The position numbers were made by a program, and so were the translations under genes. A stretch of DNA of 64,000 nucleotides from JBBROS01 sp963792675 (GTDB lineage: Bacteria; Pseudomonadota; Alphaproteobacteria; Acetobacterales; Acetobacteraceae). Below the pieces are notes generated by a model that was not told the origin of the DNA, ran no database searches, and saw only the letters and a program-made list of their open reading frames with translations. Shown here one piece after another: positions 56,390-64,000 of the stretch; within the stretch, counting starts at the first letter, position 1, and each line of letters opens with the position of its first letter. The stretch is taken from contig CAWBWT010000002.1 of NCBI GenBank assembly GCA_963792675.1, positions 2,046,001 through 2,110,000 of the forward strand. The letters are read 5' to 3'.

Positions 56390-57402
56390 ATGGACCAGAG
56401 CAATCGATCCCTTATCGCAGGCCGCCGCCGACGGCCTGCCCGCCCTGCGGGTCGTGCTGGCCGGGCCGCGCGGGCTTCTGCGCCGGGGTGGACCGGGCGA
56501 TCCGCGTGGTCGAGGAGGCGCTGCGGCGCTACGGCAAGCCCGTCTATGTGCGGCACGAGATCGTGCACAACCGGACCGTGGTCGAGGAGCTGGAGGCGCA
56601 GGGCGCCGTGTTCGTCGAGGAGCTGGACGAGGTGCCGGCCGACGCGCACGTGGTGTTCTCGGCGCATGGCGTGCCGAAGGCGGTCCCGGCCGAGGCGGAG
56701 CGGCGGAACCTCATGTATCTGGATGCCACCTGCCCGCTTGGTGAGCAAGGTGCACCGCGAGGCGGAACGGCATTTCGCCGGCGGCGGCGCCGAGCAGCGG
56801 CACATCCTGATGATCGGCCATGCCGGGCACCCGGAGGTGGTCGGCACGATGGGCCAGTTGCCGCCCGGCAGCATGACGCTGGTGCAGAGCGTGCACGACG
56901 CCGAGACGGTCGAGGTCGCCGACCCGGCGATGCTGGCCTTCATCACCCAGACGACGCTGAGCGTGGACGACACCGCCGACATCGTCGCGACGCTTGCGGC
57001 GGCGCTTCCCGCTGATCGAGGGGCCCAAGCGCGAGGACATCTGCTACGCGACCACAAACCGCCAGGCGGCGGTGAAGGCGGTGGCGCGGGATTGCGACCT
57101 GGTGGTGGTGATCGGCAGCCCGAACAGCAGCAACTCGCAGCGGCTGCGGGAAGTGGCCGAGCGGGCAGGGGCGAGCAAGGCGATCCTGCTGCCGCGGGCC
57201 AACACCTGGGATTGGGCGGTGATGCAGGGCGTGCGCACCTTGGGGCTGACGGCCGGCGCGTCGGCGCCGGAAAGCCTGGTGCAAGAACTGCTGCGGCTTG
57301 CTGGGCGAGCGCTACACGCTGGTGATCGAGGAGCGGCGGGTGACGCAGGAGGACGTGGTGTTCAAGCTGCCGGCCCCGCTCGAGGCGCGTCAGACCGCCT
57401 AG
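56390..57402 (+). CDS. ispH: 4-hydroxy-3-methylbut-2-enyl diphosphate reductase (multiple frameshifts)
   Basis: This is the last enzyme of the methylerythritol phosphate pathway. Pieces in different frames assemble in order: SQAAADGLPALRVVLAGPRG, then AIRVVEEALRRYGKPVYVRH, EIVHNRTVVEELEAQGAVFV, VFSAHGVPKAVPAEAER and YLDATCPLV. They continue with ILMIGHAGHPEVVGTMGQLP, EDICYATTNRQAAVKAVARD and VVIGSPNSSNSQRLREVAER, and end EEDVVFKLPAPLEARQTA-like at 57402. The three cluster cysteines are accounted for (GFCAGV, DATCP, ICYATT). Breaks lie near 56420, 56480, 56740, 57010 and 57300. A dead copy of an essential gene is less likely than sequence error. Confidence 0.92.
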
Positions 57403-57415
57403 ACCTTCCGTCCCG

Positions 57416-58380
57416 ATGGCCGTTTACACGGAGGTGACCGACGAGGCGCTGGCGGCTTTTCTCACCGAGTACGAGCTGGGTTCGGCGGTGGCGTTCCGCG
57501 GCATCGCCGAGGGGGTGGAGAACAGCAACTTCCAGCTGCGCACCACCGCAGGCGACTTCATCCTCACCCTCTACGAGAAGCGTGTCGACCCGGCGGAGCT
57601 GCCCTGGTTCCTGGGCCTGATGGAGCACCTGGCCGGGCAGGGCATCAGCTGTCCCGCAGCCGGTGCGCGGCCGCGACGGCGGCGAGCCTGCGCGACGCTG
57701 GCCGGGCGGCCGGCCTGCATCACGACCTTCCTGCCCGGCGTTTGGCCGCGCCGGGTGCGGCCGGAGCATTGCGGGCCGCTCGGCGCGGCGCTGGCGCAGC
57801 TTGCACGTCGCCGGGCGGGGCTATGCGGCGGAGCGGGCCAACGCGCTGGGCCCGGGCGGATGGGCGCCGCTGCTCGCGCGTTGCCTGCCGCGCGCGGACG
57901 AGGTTCGGCCGGGGCTTGGCGGCGGAGCTGGAGCGTGCCTCTGGGGCGATCCTGGCGGCGCTGGCCGAGTGGCCTGCCGCGCGGGCACATCCATGCGGAC
58001 CTGTTCCCGGACAACGTGTTCTTCCTGGATGGCGCCATTTCGGGGCTGATCGACTTCTACTTCGCGGCGACCGACTTGCTGGCCTACGACGTCGCGGTGT
58101 GCCTGAACGCCTGGTGCTTCGAGCCGGATTTCCAGTTCAACGTGACCAAGGCGCGGGCGCTGCTGCGCGGCTATACCCGGGTGCGGCCGCTCGAGGCGGC
58201 GGAGCGGGCGAGCCTGCCGGTGCTGTGCCAGGGGGCGGCGCTGCGGTTCCTGCTGACGCGGCTGTTCGACTGGGTGAACACGCCGGCGGGGGCGATGGTG
58301 ACGCGCAAGGACCCGCTCGAATATGCGCGGCGGCTGCGCTTCCACATGGGGCGGAAGGGGCGCAGGCTTATGGCCTGTGA
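57416..58380 (+). CDS. thrB: Homoserine kinase, aminoglycoside-phosphotransferase fold (multiple frameshifts)
   Basis: It starts MAVYTEVTDEALAAFLTEYE, followed by GVENSNFQLRTTAGDFILTL and YEKRVDPAELPWFLGLMEHL. Between about 57660 and 57990 the sequence runs through several frames, then resumes GHIHADLFPDNVFFLDGAIS with GLIDFYFAATDLLAYDVAVC. The end shifts near 58350 to GAEGAQAYGL, stopping at 58380, as expected for this family. The HADLFPDN and LIDF motifs are the catalytic and metal sites of the APH fold. The enzyme makes O-phosphohomoserine for threonine. It lies 13 nt after ispH. Confidence 0.9.
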
Positions 58381-58413
58381 CGGCCCGGCCTCGGTCCCAG
58401 GCTCGGTGCCAGC

Positions 58414-58839
58414 TTGGTCGAGGTATGGACCGATGGCGGCTGCAAGCCCAACCCGGGCCCGGGCGGCTGGGCGGCGATCCTGCGCTTCGGCGGCCATGAG
58501 CGGGAGCTGTCGGGGTCGGAGCCGGTGACCACGAACAACCGCATGGAGCTGACCGCGGCGGCGGCGGCGCTGGAGGCGCTGAAGCGGCCCTGCAAGGTCG
58601 TGCTGCATACCGACAGCGAGTATGTGCGCAACGGCGTGACGCGCTGGCACACGGGCTGGGTGCGGCGGAACTGGCGCAACGCGGCGGGCGACCCGGTGGC
58701 GAACATGGACCTGTGGCGCCGCGTGCTGGACGCGGCGAAGGTGCACGAGGTGGAGTGGCAATGGGTCCGCGGCCACGCCGGCGACGTGATGAACGAGCGG
58801 GCGGACCGGCTGGCGACAGCGGCGCGGGAGCGGGCCTGA
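58414..58839 (+). CDS. rnhA: Ribonuclease HI
   Basis: This 141-residue enzyme degrades RNA in RNA-DNA hybrids. The four catalytic acids are visible in EVWTDGGCKPNPGPGGW (first Asp), TTNNRMELTAAAAALEAL (Glu), VLHTDSEYVRNGVTRW (Asp) and NERADRLATAA (Asp). The frame is closed upstream by the thrB stop at 58378-58380. No ATG lies before the first motif, so the start must be the TTG at 58414, or an indel has removed the ATG. The order ispH-thrB-rnhA is conserved in alphaproteobacteria. Confidence 0.95.
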   Translation: MVEVWTDGGCKPNPGPGGWAAILRFGGHERELSGSEPVTTNNRMELTAAAAALEALKRPCKVVLHTDSEYVRNGVTRWHTGWVRRNWRNAAGDPVANMDLWRRVLDAAKVHEVEWQWVRGHAGDVMNERADRLATAARERA

Positions 58840-58880
58840 CGGGCGTCCGACGAAGCGAGCGGCACGCCTGGAGCGCAATG

Positions 58881-60833
58881 TCAGCGAGCCGTGGGCTGTA
58901 CCTCCGCAGGTAAGTCCGCTCTGCTACGAGCGGACGGCGATGGTGCGAGCGGCAGCGTCGTGTCAGGCAGGGGTTCACGCAGGGCAAGACCGAGGACGTC
59001 TCCGCCTTCCTGCAGGATGAGGCCGAACCGGTCCAGCTTGGCGAGCACGTCGTCGAGGCACTCGTCCGGGTGCAGCTGTGCAACGGTGTCCCGGAGGCGG
59101 TTGAGCGCGGTGATGCGCCAGCAGGTCCGCAACACCGTCGCAGCAGCGCCGTCGAACCTCCTGACCGCGCGCGGCCAACCCCACCGCGCATCGGTGACCT
59201 CGAGAAACATGCCATGGTCCACGGTGCGCAGCGCGCTTTCCGCATGGTGGGCGCACCAGTCTTGCTGCTCGCGCTTCATCGGCGCGGCGACCGTGTGCGC
59301 GTTTGCCAGCTCATCCGAACGCATGTGGAAATGGTAGGCGAGGCGGCGCACGGACGCGTCGTCGAACGGGTGGATGAAGCCATAGGCCGCGACCGGCTCC
59401 AGCCGCACGCCGTAGGCGTCCGGGCGCTGGAAGTAGGGGCTGAACCGGTCGGCAAACACCCGCCCGGTGCTGGTCGGCGGCTGCAAGTGACGCAGCTTGG
59501 GGATGATGCGGGCGGTGCGGAGGTAGGCGTCGGGATCTTCTCCGGGGAAGCCGAACAGCAGATTCCAGGCGACCGACAATCCGTTCTCGGCGGCAAGCTT
59601 CAGCACCTGCACGTTCTGCAGCATCGTGCAGCCCTTGTTCATGAGGGCGAGCAAGCCGGTGTCGAGCGCCTCGATGCCGGGCTGGATGCGCTTGATCCCG
59701 GCCTGCGCCAGCATCGTTACCTGCTCCGGCTTGAGGTTCGCCTTCATCTGCCAGAACGCACTGATCTCCGGTCCTTCGGCGGCCAGGCGGGGCAGGAACT
59801 CCTCGAAGTAGCGCATGTCGAGGATGGCGTCGGCGTTGACCAGGTTGTTGCCGTAACGGGCGGCCAAATGCGCCACTTCGGCGTAGGCGCGGGACGGCGA
59901 CTTGCTGCGGTAAGCCATCATGCGCCCGTTCAGGCCGCAGAACGTGCAATGATGCTTCGCACCCCACCAGCAGCCGCGCGCCGTCTCGAACACCGTCGCC
60001 GCCGGTCGCGCCGAGGCGACCGGCAGGCATGCCCGCTGCGCGTAGAAGTCCGACAGGTCGGGGAAGGGCAGGGCGTCGAGATCCTCGACCTGTTCGGTTT
60101 CGCGCGCGGGCACGATCGTCGACCCGTCGGCGCCCCGCAGCACGATGCCGGGCAGTTCGGGCGCGCACTCCCTGGTCTCACGTCCGGCGAAATGGCGCTG
60201 CAGCAGTTCGGGGAACACCCGGTCGCCCTCGCCGAGGCAGACCGCGTCGATGAACGGGTAGCGGCGGTGCAGCTCGACGCCCATGTCGCCCTGGCAATTG
60301 GCGCCGCCGAATACGACGAGGATCTCGGGGTGCCGCGCCTTGACCCGGCGGGCCAAGGCGAGCGAGGCCATGTTCTGCTGGAACGAGGTCGAGACGCCGA
60401 GCACCCGGTAGCGGGACCAGTCGATCTCGTCCACGCACCAGTCGATGAACGCGGCCGCCGAATCCCTTGCCGCCAGCAGCAGCAGCAGCCGCGACACGAA
60501 CTCGGGCTTCGGGCATTTGGGCCGGAACACCTCTTGGATGTAGCGCATATCCTCAGAACCCAACGGCTCCGGCGGGTCGGCATGCGCGGCGCCGGCGAAC
60601 ACCCACTCGCCGACGAGCGCCGAGTAGTAGTCGAGGTCGGACAGGCAGGCGGCCGTCTCGGCGCCCACCACGTCCACGTAGTCCAGCGAGAAGTAGCGCA
60701 CATCGCAGCGGACGCCGAGCGCCTCGACCGCCGGCTTCAGCAGCCCGAGCGCGAGGCTGGGATAGCGGCTCGACGAGACCGGCAGCGAGGCGAGCAGGAC
60801 GCCCGGTGCGCTGCAGACGGCGCCGGCGTCCAT
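58881..60833 (-). CDS. B12-binding radical SAM enzyme, RiPP-maturation C-methyltransferase type
   Basis: This 650-residue protein has an N-terminal cobalamin-binding-like domain (GVSTSFQQNMASLALARRVK, VVFGGANCQGDMGVELHRRY, about residues 5-220). The radical SAM domain carries its cluster ligands Cys288, Cys296 and Cys299 in RGCWWGAKHHCTFCGLNGR. Further blocks are NADAILDMRYFEEFLP, IQPGIEALDTGLLALMNKG and VAWNLLFGFPGEDPDAYLRT. The GCWWGAKHHCTFCGLN block is distinctive of the RiPP maturation radical SAM protein 1 family (TIGR03975). It starts 4 nt after the small peptide gene, so that peptide is the probable substrate, with methylation of unactivated carbons the likely chemistry. Confidence 0.9.
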   Translation of the reverse strand: MDAGAVCSAPGVLLASLPVSSSRYPSLALGLLKPAVEALGVRCDVRYFSLDYVDVVGAETAACLSDLDYYSALVGEWVFAGAAHADPPEPLGSEDMRYIQEVFRPKCPKPEFVSRLLLLLAARDSAAAFIDWCVDEIDWSRYRVLGVSTSFQQNMASLALARRVKARHPEILVVFGGANCQGDMGVELHRRYPFIDAVCLGEGDRVFPELLQRHFAGRETRECAPELPGIVLRGADGSTIVPARETEQVEDLDALPFPDLSDFYAQRACLPVASARPAATVFETARGCWWGAKHHCTFCGLNGRMMAYRSKSPSRAYAEVAHLAARYGNNLVNADAILDMRYFEEFLPRLAAEGPEISAFWQMKANLKPEQVTMLAQAGIKRIQPGIEALDTGLLALMNKGCTMLQNVQVLKLAAENGLSVAWNLLFGFPGEDPDAYLRTARIIPKLRHLQPPTSTGRVFADRFSPYFQRPDAYGVRLEPVAAYGFIHPFDDASVRRLAYHFHMRSDELANAHTVAAPMKREQQDWCAHHAESALRTVDHGMFLEVTDARWGWPRAVRRFDGAAATVLRTCWRITALNRLRDTVAQLHPDECLDDVLAKLDRFGLILQEGGDVLGLALREPLPDTTLPLAPSPSARSRADLPAEVQPTAR

Positions 60834-60837
60834 CGGA

Positions 60838-61140
60838 TCAGGCCTCCGCCTCGGCCTCGGCCTCTGCCTCTGCTTCGCCGGCCTCGGCGTCGGACTGCTC
60901 GGCCTTGTGCTGCATGGCCGCTTCGAACTGGCTGGAGTCCAAGGTCGATATGAACTTGATCGTCGCCGGGTCGGTGTCGGGGAAGACGCTCTTGACGGTC
61001 CCGTCCGGGTCTTCGAGCAGCCGCTTCTTGAACGCAGCATCGGCCTGCGCTTGCTTGAGGATTTGCTGGAGGTGGCTCGACATATCCTTGTGCTGCTGCG
61101 CGAGCTGCTTGAGCTTGTCGCGTTGAACTGCATTGCTCAT
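60838..61140 (-). CDS. Probable RiPP precursor peptide with NHLP-like leader and (Glu-Ala)6 core
   Basis: This 100-residue peptide starts MSNAVQRDKLKQLAQQHKDM after a GGGAGGA ribosome-binding site. A helical leader includes AFKKRLLEDPDGTVKSVFP (residues 36-54), which resembles the DP-containing helix of nitrile-hydratase-like leader peptides. The C-terminus from about residue 80 is AEQSDAEAG followed by six Glu-Ala pairs. It has no Cys and almost no Ser or Thr in the presumed core, so lanthionine or azole chemistry is unlikely. It lies between the cyclase/AAA regulator gene (28 nt) and the radical SAM gene (4 nt). Its role as substrate is inferred from position. Confidence 0.72.
   Translation of the reverse strand: MSNAVQRDKLKQLAQQHKDMSSHLQQILKQAQADAAFKKRLLEDPDGTVKSVFPDTDPATIKFISTLDSSQFEAAMQHKAEQSDAEAGEAEAEAEAEAEA
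60841..60876 (-). repeat. GARGCN codon-pair repeat encoding six Glu-Ala units
   Basis: Six consecutive Glu-Ala codon pairs end the precursor peptide gene. Third positions vary (GAA/GAG and GCA/GCC/GCG), so the repetition is more regular in the protein than in the DNA. Slippage could still change the copy number between strains. Confidence 0.8.
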
Positions 61141-61168
61141 CGTGTGTCCTCCCAGGATTGCCGATCGA

Positions 61169-64000
61169 TCACTCACCGTTCGCGGCGGCGGTGGCGACGG
61201 ATCGCACCACCAGGACCGGTTTCGCTATGTCGGCCTGACCGAGGTCGTGGACGATGCCGCAGGACAGGCGCAGTTCAGCCGCAGCCGAGCGCTGCGCGCG
61301 CGCCCCGGCGTCATCGCCCAAGCTCATGAGCAATCCGCCGAGCTCGCTGCGCGCCTGCGCCTGCTCCGGCGCCATGCCCAGCGCCTCGGCCAGTTCCGCC
61401 GCTTGACGAACGAGATCGGCGCCGTGCCGAACAGCCGCGCCGCCGCCGCCCGCCCGGCCTAGCGTGGTGCCGAGAAGGCGAAGCGCATGCGTCTCGAGCG
61501 GGCGATATCCACGCGACCGCGCGAATTGGAGCGCCTCGTTCAGCAACGTTTCGGCGGCGTCAAAGGCTCCCGCCAAGGCTCGCGTCATGCCGAGCGACGC
61601 GGCGCACCAACCCTGCAGCGCGGCCAGCGACTTGGCCCGTGCCTGGTCCAGCGCTTCGGCGAGCAACGGGGCGGCCTCGTTCAGCCGGCCGGCATGTGCG
61701 TAGGCGCGGCCGAGATAACGCGCGCTGTGCGGCGTCAGCAGGGTGATCTCGTGCGCCAGCGCCAGCCGCCGGGACTCCTCGAGATGGTTGATGGCCGCGT
61801 CCAGCTCGCCACGGGTCAGGTGGGCGAGGCCCTCCGCGGCATGGGCATAGCTCAGGTCGTAGGGGCGACCGGTTTGGCCGGCAACGGCGAGCGCCTCGCG
61901 GCTGCGCGCGAAGGCCTGACCGAACCGTCCGGTCAGGCTGTAGGCATGCGAGAGCGAGACCAGCGACAGCACCGAGGCGCTGCCGGTCGTGACATGTCCG
62001 GTGAGGTGGTCGCCGCCGCCCAAGGCGACCGCTTTCGACAAGACCTGCTCCGCCTGCGCGAACTCGCCCTGGTTCCAGTACGCCTGGCCGAGCGCGTAGC
62101 AGGCATGGACCATGGACGTCTGATCGTCGTTCTGGAGCGCGAGCGCACGGCCTTGCAGCCCCGCCTGCACCGCCTCTTCGAGCGCGCCGGTGTTGCTCAT
62201 GATGGTGGCGCGGCTGATCATGATCGGCATCAGCCGCCGCTCGTCGCCAAGCGACCGGGCCAGCGCCTCGGCCTTTTGCAGGTGGGTCAGCACCTCCTGC
62301 AGGTCGCCGGTCGCGGCAAGCGCCACCCTCAATCCGAGCCGGACGTCGATGGCCAGATGCACGGTGGCCGGATCGGCCGGCAGGTGCTGCAGCGCGTCGA
62401 TCGCATGCTGGAAGAATCGGATGGCGAGCCGGTGGGCAGAGCTGGCGTTGGCTCGTTGCCCGGCCAGGAGCGCGTAATGCGCCGCCTTGTCCCACAACTC
62501 GCCGGACACCGCGTGCTCGGCCAGCCGCTCGGTGAACTCGTTCGCCCGATCCGGATAGGCCTGCTCGATCGCCGCGACGATCTGGCCGTGCAGCGTCCGG
62601 CGGTGCCGGACCAGCATGCTGCCATAGGCGACCGAATGGGTGAGGGCGTGCTTGAAGCTGTACTCCGCGCCGCCCGGGCCGCTGACGTCGTCCAGGAACT
62701 CTTGCGAGCGCAGCTCCAGCAGTTGCTGGGCGAGCAGGTCGGCCGGCACGTCGGCGACCGCGGCGAGCAACGGCACCGGAACGTCCTTGCCGATCACCGA
62801 GGCGATCTGCAGCAGGGTCCGCTCGGCGCTCGGCAACCGATCGATCCGGGCGGCGAGCACGGTCTGCACGGAATCCGGGATCGTCACGTCGCCGACGTTC
62901 TGGGTGAGCCGGAAATGGGTCGGTTCGCTGACCAGGACGCCGGTCTCCACCAGCGTCCGCGCCATCTCCTCGAGAAATAGCGGGGTGCCGTCGATCTCCT
63001 GGACCAAACGTCCGCGCAAGCCTTCGAGGTCCCCGGTGTGACCGAGCAGGCCGCGCAGCAGCAGGTCCGACGCCTCGGGTTCGAGCGGCTTCAGCTGCAC
63101 CAACGAGCAGTAGCTCAGGCGCCCCCAGTGGTGTGGGTACTCTGGCCGGTAGGTGACGATCACCAGCACCCGGCTGCGTCCAAGGCCATCGATGACGCGG
63201 TCCAGCACCGACTGGCTCTGCGGGTCCGCCCAATGCATGTCTTCGACCATGAAGGCGCAGGCCTCGGTGCCGGCGATCCGGGTCACGAGGGCGCGGACCG
63301 CGTCGTGCGTCGCCTGGCGGCGCTGCGCGGCATCGAGCGTCTCCCAGACGCCGTCCTCGACCGGCAGGTTCAGCAGCGCCCGCAGCGGCGCCAGCTCCGC
63401 CGGGGGACAACCGCCGCAGGCCTCGACCGCGGCGCCGAGCTTGTTGCTGATCGCGGCCTGATTGTCGCTGGCCCCCACGCCAATCCAATTGCGCAGCATC
63501 TCCGCAATGAGCTGGTAGGGCGTCTTGAGGTCGTGCGGGGTCGCCGCGCCGGTCAGCGACACCAGGCCGGACCGGGCCGCGTCCTGCAGGAATTCGTGGA
63601 CCAGCCGCGATTTGCCCATCCCCGCTTCACCAGCGATCGCGACGACCTGGCCGCGCCCGCTGCGGGCGCGCTGCAGCGCATCGGCCAGGATCCGCAGCTC
63701 GGTCTCGCGGCCAACGAACGGCGTCAGCCGGTGCGCCGTCGAGCGGACCTGCCAGCGGGACTGGGCGACGGCGCCGAGCAGCTGGAAGATCTCGAGCGGC
63801 TCGGCGATCCCTTTGATCTCGGTGGCGCCGAGCGGGCGCAACGACATGAAGCCGCGCACCAGATGCGCGGTGCGCGCGGTGAGGCAGGCGGTGCCCGGCG
63901 CGGCCAGTTGCTCCATGCGGTTGGCCAAATGGGTGGTCGCGCCGACCGCGTCGTAATCCATGGAAAGATCGTGGCCGATCGAGCGGACGACGACCTCGCC
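61169..64000 (-). CDS. Adenylate/guanylate cyclase-AAA ATPase-TPR protein (5' end beyond window)
   Basis: The visible 943 codons start inside a class III nucleotide cyclase domain (GEVVVRSIGHDLSMDYDAVG, then THLANRMEQLAAPGTACLTA). They continue with an AAA/STAND ATPase, with Walker A in AIAGEAGMGKSRLVHEFL and Walker B in CAFMVEDMHWADPQSQSVLD. The C-terminal half is helical TPR-like repeats (HLTRGELDAAINHLEESRRL, AYAHAGRLNEAAPLLAEALD). The ending is at 61169. Such proteins are large signal-responsive regulators. It is 28 nt upstream of the peptide gene and probably in the same transcript. Confidence 0.9.
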   Translation of the reverse strand, partial: GEVVVRSIGHDLSMDYDAVGATTHLANRMEQLAAPGTACLTARTAHLVRGFMSLRPLGATEIKGIAEPLEIFQLLGAVAQSRWQVRSTAHRLTPFVGRETELRILADALQRARSGRGQVVAIAGEAGMGKSRLVHEFLQDAARSGLVSLTGAATPHDLKTPYQLIAEMLRNWIGVGASDNQAAISNKLGAAVEACGGCPPAELAPLRALLNLPVEDGVWETLDAAQRRQATHDAVRALVTRIAGTEACAFMVEDMHWADPQSQSVLDRVIDGLGRSRVLVIVTYRPEYPHHWGRLSYCSLVQLKPLEPEASDLLLRGLLGHTGDLEGLRGRLVQEIDGTPLFLEEMARTLVETGVLVSEPTHFRLTQNVGDVTIPDSVQTVLAARIDRLPSAERTLLQIASVIGKDVPVPLLAAVADVPADLLAQQLLELRSQEFLDDVSGPGGAEYSFKHALTHSVAYGSMLVRHRRTLHGQIVAAIEQAYPDRANEFTERLAEHAVSGELWDKAAHYALLAGQRANASSAHRLAIRFFQHAIDALQHLPADPATVHLAIDVRLGLRVALAATGDLQEVLTHLQKAEALARSLGDERRLMPIMISRATIMSNTGALEEAVQAGLQGRALALQNDDQTSMVHACYALGQAYWNQGEFAQAEQVLSKAVALGGGDHLTGHVTTGSASVLSLVSLSHAYSLTGRFGQAFARSREALAVAGQTGRPYDLSYAHAAEGLAHLTRGELDAAINHLEESRRLALAHEITLLTPHSARYLGRAYAHAGRLNEAAPLLAEALDQARAKSLAALQGWCAASLGMTRALAGAFDAAETLLNEALQFARSRGYRPLETHALRLLGTTLGRAGGGGAAVRHGADLVRQAAELAEALGMAPEQAQARSELGGLLMSLGDDAGARAQRSAAAELRLSCGIVHDLGQADIAKPVLVVRSVATAAANGE

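Noticed and set aside
59070..60953. A 627-codon plus-strand frame opposite the radical SAM and peptide genes
   Set aside because: The minus-strand protein has all radical SAM motifs; the plus-strand product is Gly/Ala/Arg-rich without homology.

Overview
The window is very GC-rich, densely coded DNA with small gaps and frequent ATGA/TGATG gene overlaps. Several features point to an alphaproteobacterium, probably a Rhodospirillales/Acetobacteraceae-like lineage. These are the gene order murA, hisG-hisD, infA, maf, RNase E/G, yacG, tRNA-Phe; DUF1127, DUF3597, IalB-type and SdhAF4 proteins; fused TRAP permeases; and dispersed palindromic repeats. The lineage is inference from gene content, not a database match.

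Layout. 1-3172: C-terminus of a Na+/H+ antiporter, two short-chain dehydrogenases (SDRs) and a Rieske oxygenase. 3440-8964: a leuC-leuD-leuB set run together with a carboxymuconolactone-decarboxylase-like protein, a frameshifted SDR and an idonate-type Zn dehydrogenase; this looks like a catabolic cassette at least as much as leucine synthesis. 9218-10464: formate/nitrite-type channel and GNAT enzyme. 10489-17666 (minus): a catabolic operon of SDR, split transketolase, TRAP transporter and a DRL/SAF-domain oxidoreductase, divergent from a LysR regulator at 17792. 18856-21431: glycogen debranching enzyme and a CBS protein. 21441-29873: PEP-CTERM protein, a two-component block (hybrid kinase and two nearly twin receivers), an SLC13/TrkA-C permease and an AI-2E-type permease. 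29881-37015 (minus): tRNA-Phe, yacG, RNase E/G, maf, infA, hisD-hisG, murA, dcd and small ORFs. 37069-40370: a MarR-EmrA-EmrB efflux operon with a clear promoter/operator. 40407-43851: LysR, DUF1127 protein, polyprenyl sugar transferase, lipoprotein. 43859-48690: many frameshifted genes (DUF3597, YdcF, methyltransferase, TrmH-type methyltransferase, IalB, RlmN), then SdhAF4. 48711-54616 (minus): acyltransferase and gcvT-gcvH-gcvP behind a tandem glycine riboswitch. 54725-58839: CDF transporter, lipoprotein, ispH, thrB, rnhA. 58881-64000 (minus): a cyclase/AAA/TPR regulator, a small precursor-like peptide and a B12-radical SAM enzyme of the RiPP-maturation type.

The most interesting locus is at the right end. 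A 100-residue peptide, with a leader recalling nitrile-hydratase-like leader peptides (NHLP) and a C-terminus made of six Glu-Ala repeats, lies 4 nt upstream of a RiPP-maturation radical SAM C-methyltransferase. Its core is unlike the usual Cys/Ser/Thr-rich RiPP cores and may define a new peptide product.

At least fourteen genes carry frameshifts while conserved residues continue in the next frame, and several are housekeeping genes (ispH, rlmN, thrB, gcvP). The likeliest explanation is uncorrected indels in the sequence, densest at 44.1-48.5 kb and 56.0-58.4 kb. I therefore annotate these as genes rather than pseudogenes.
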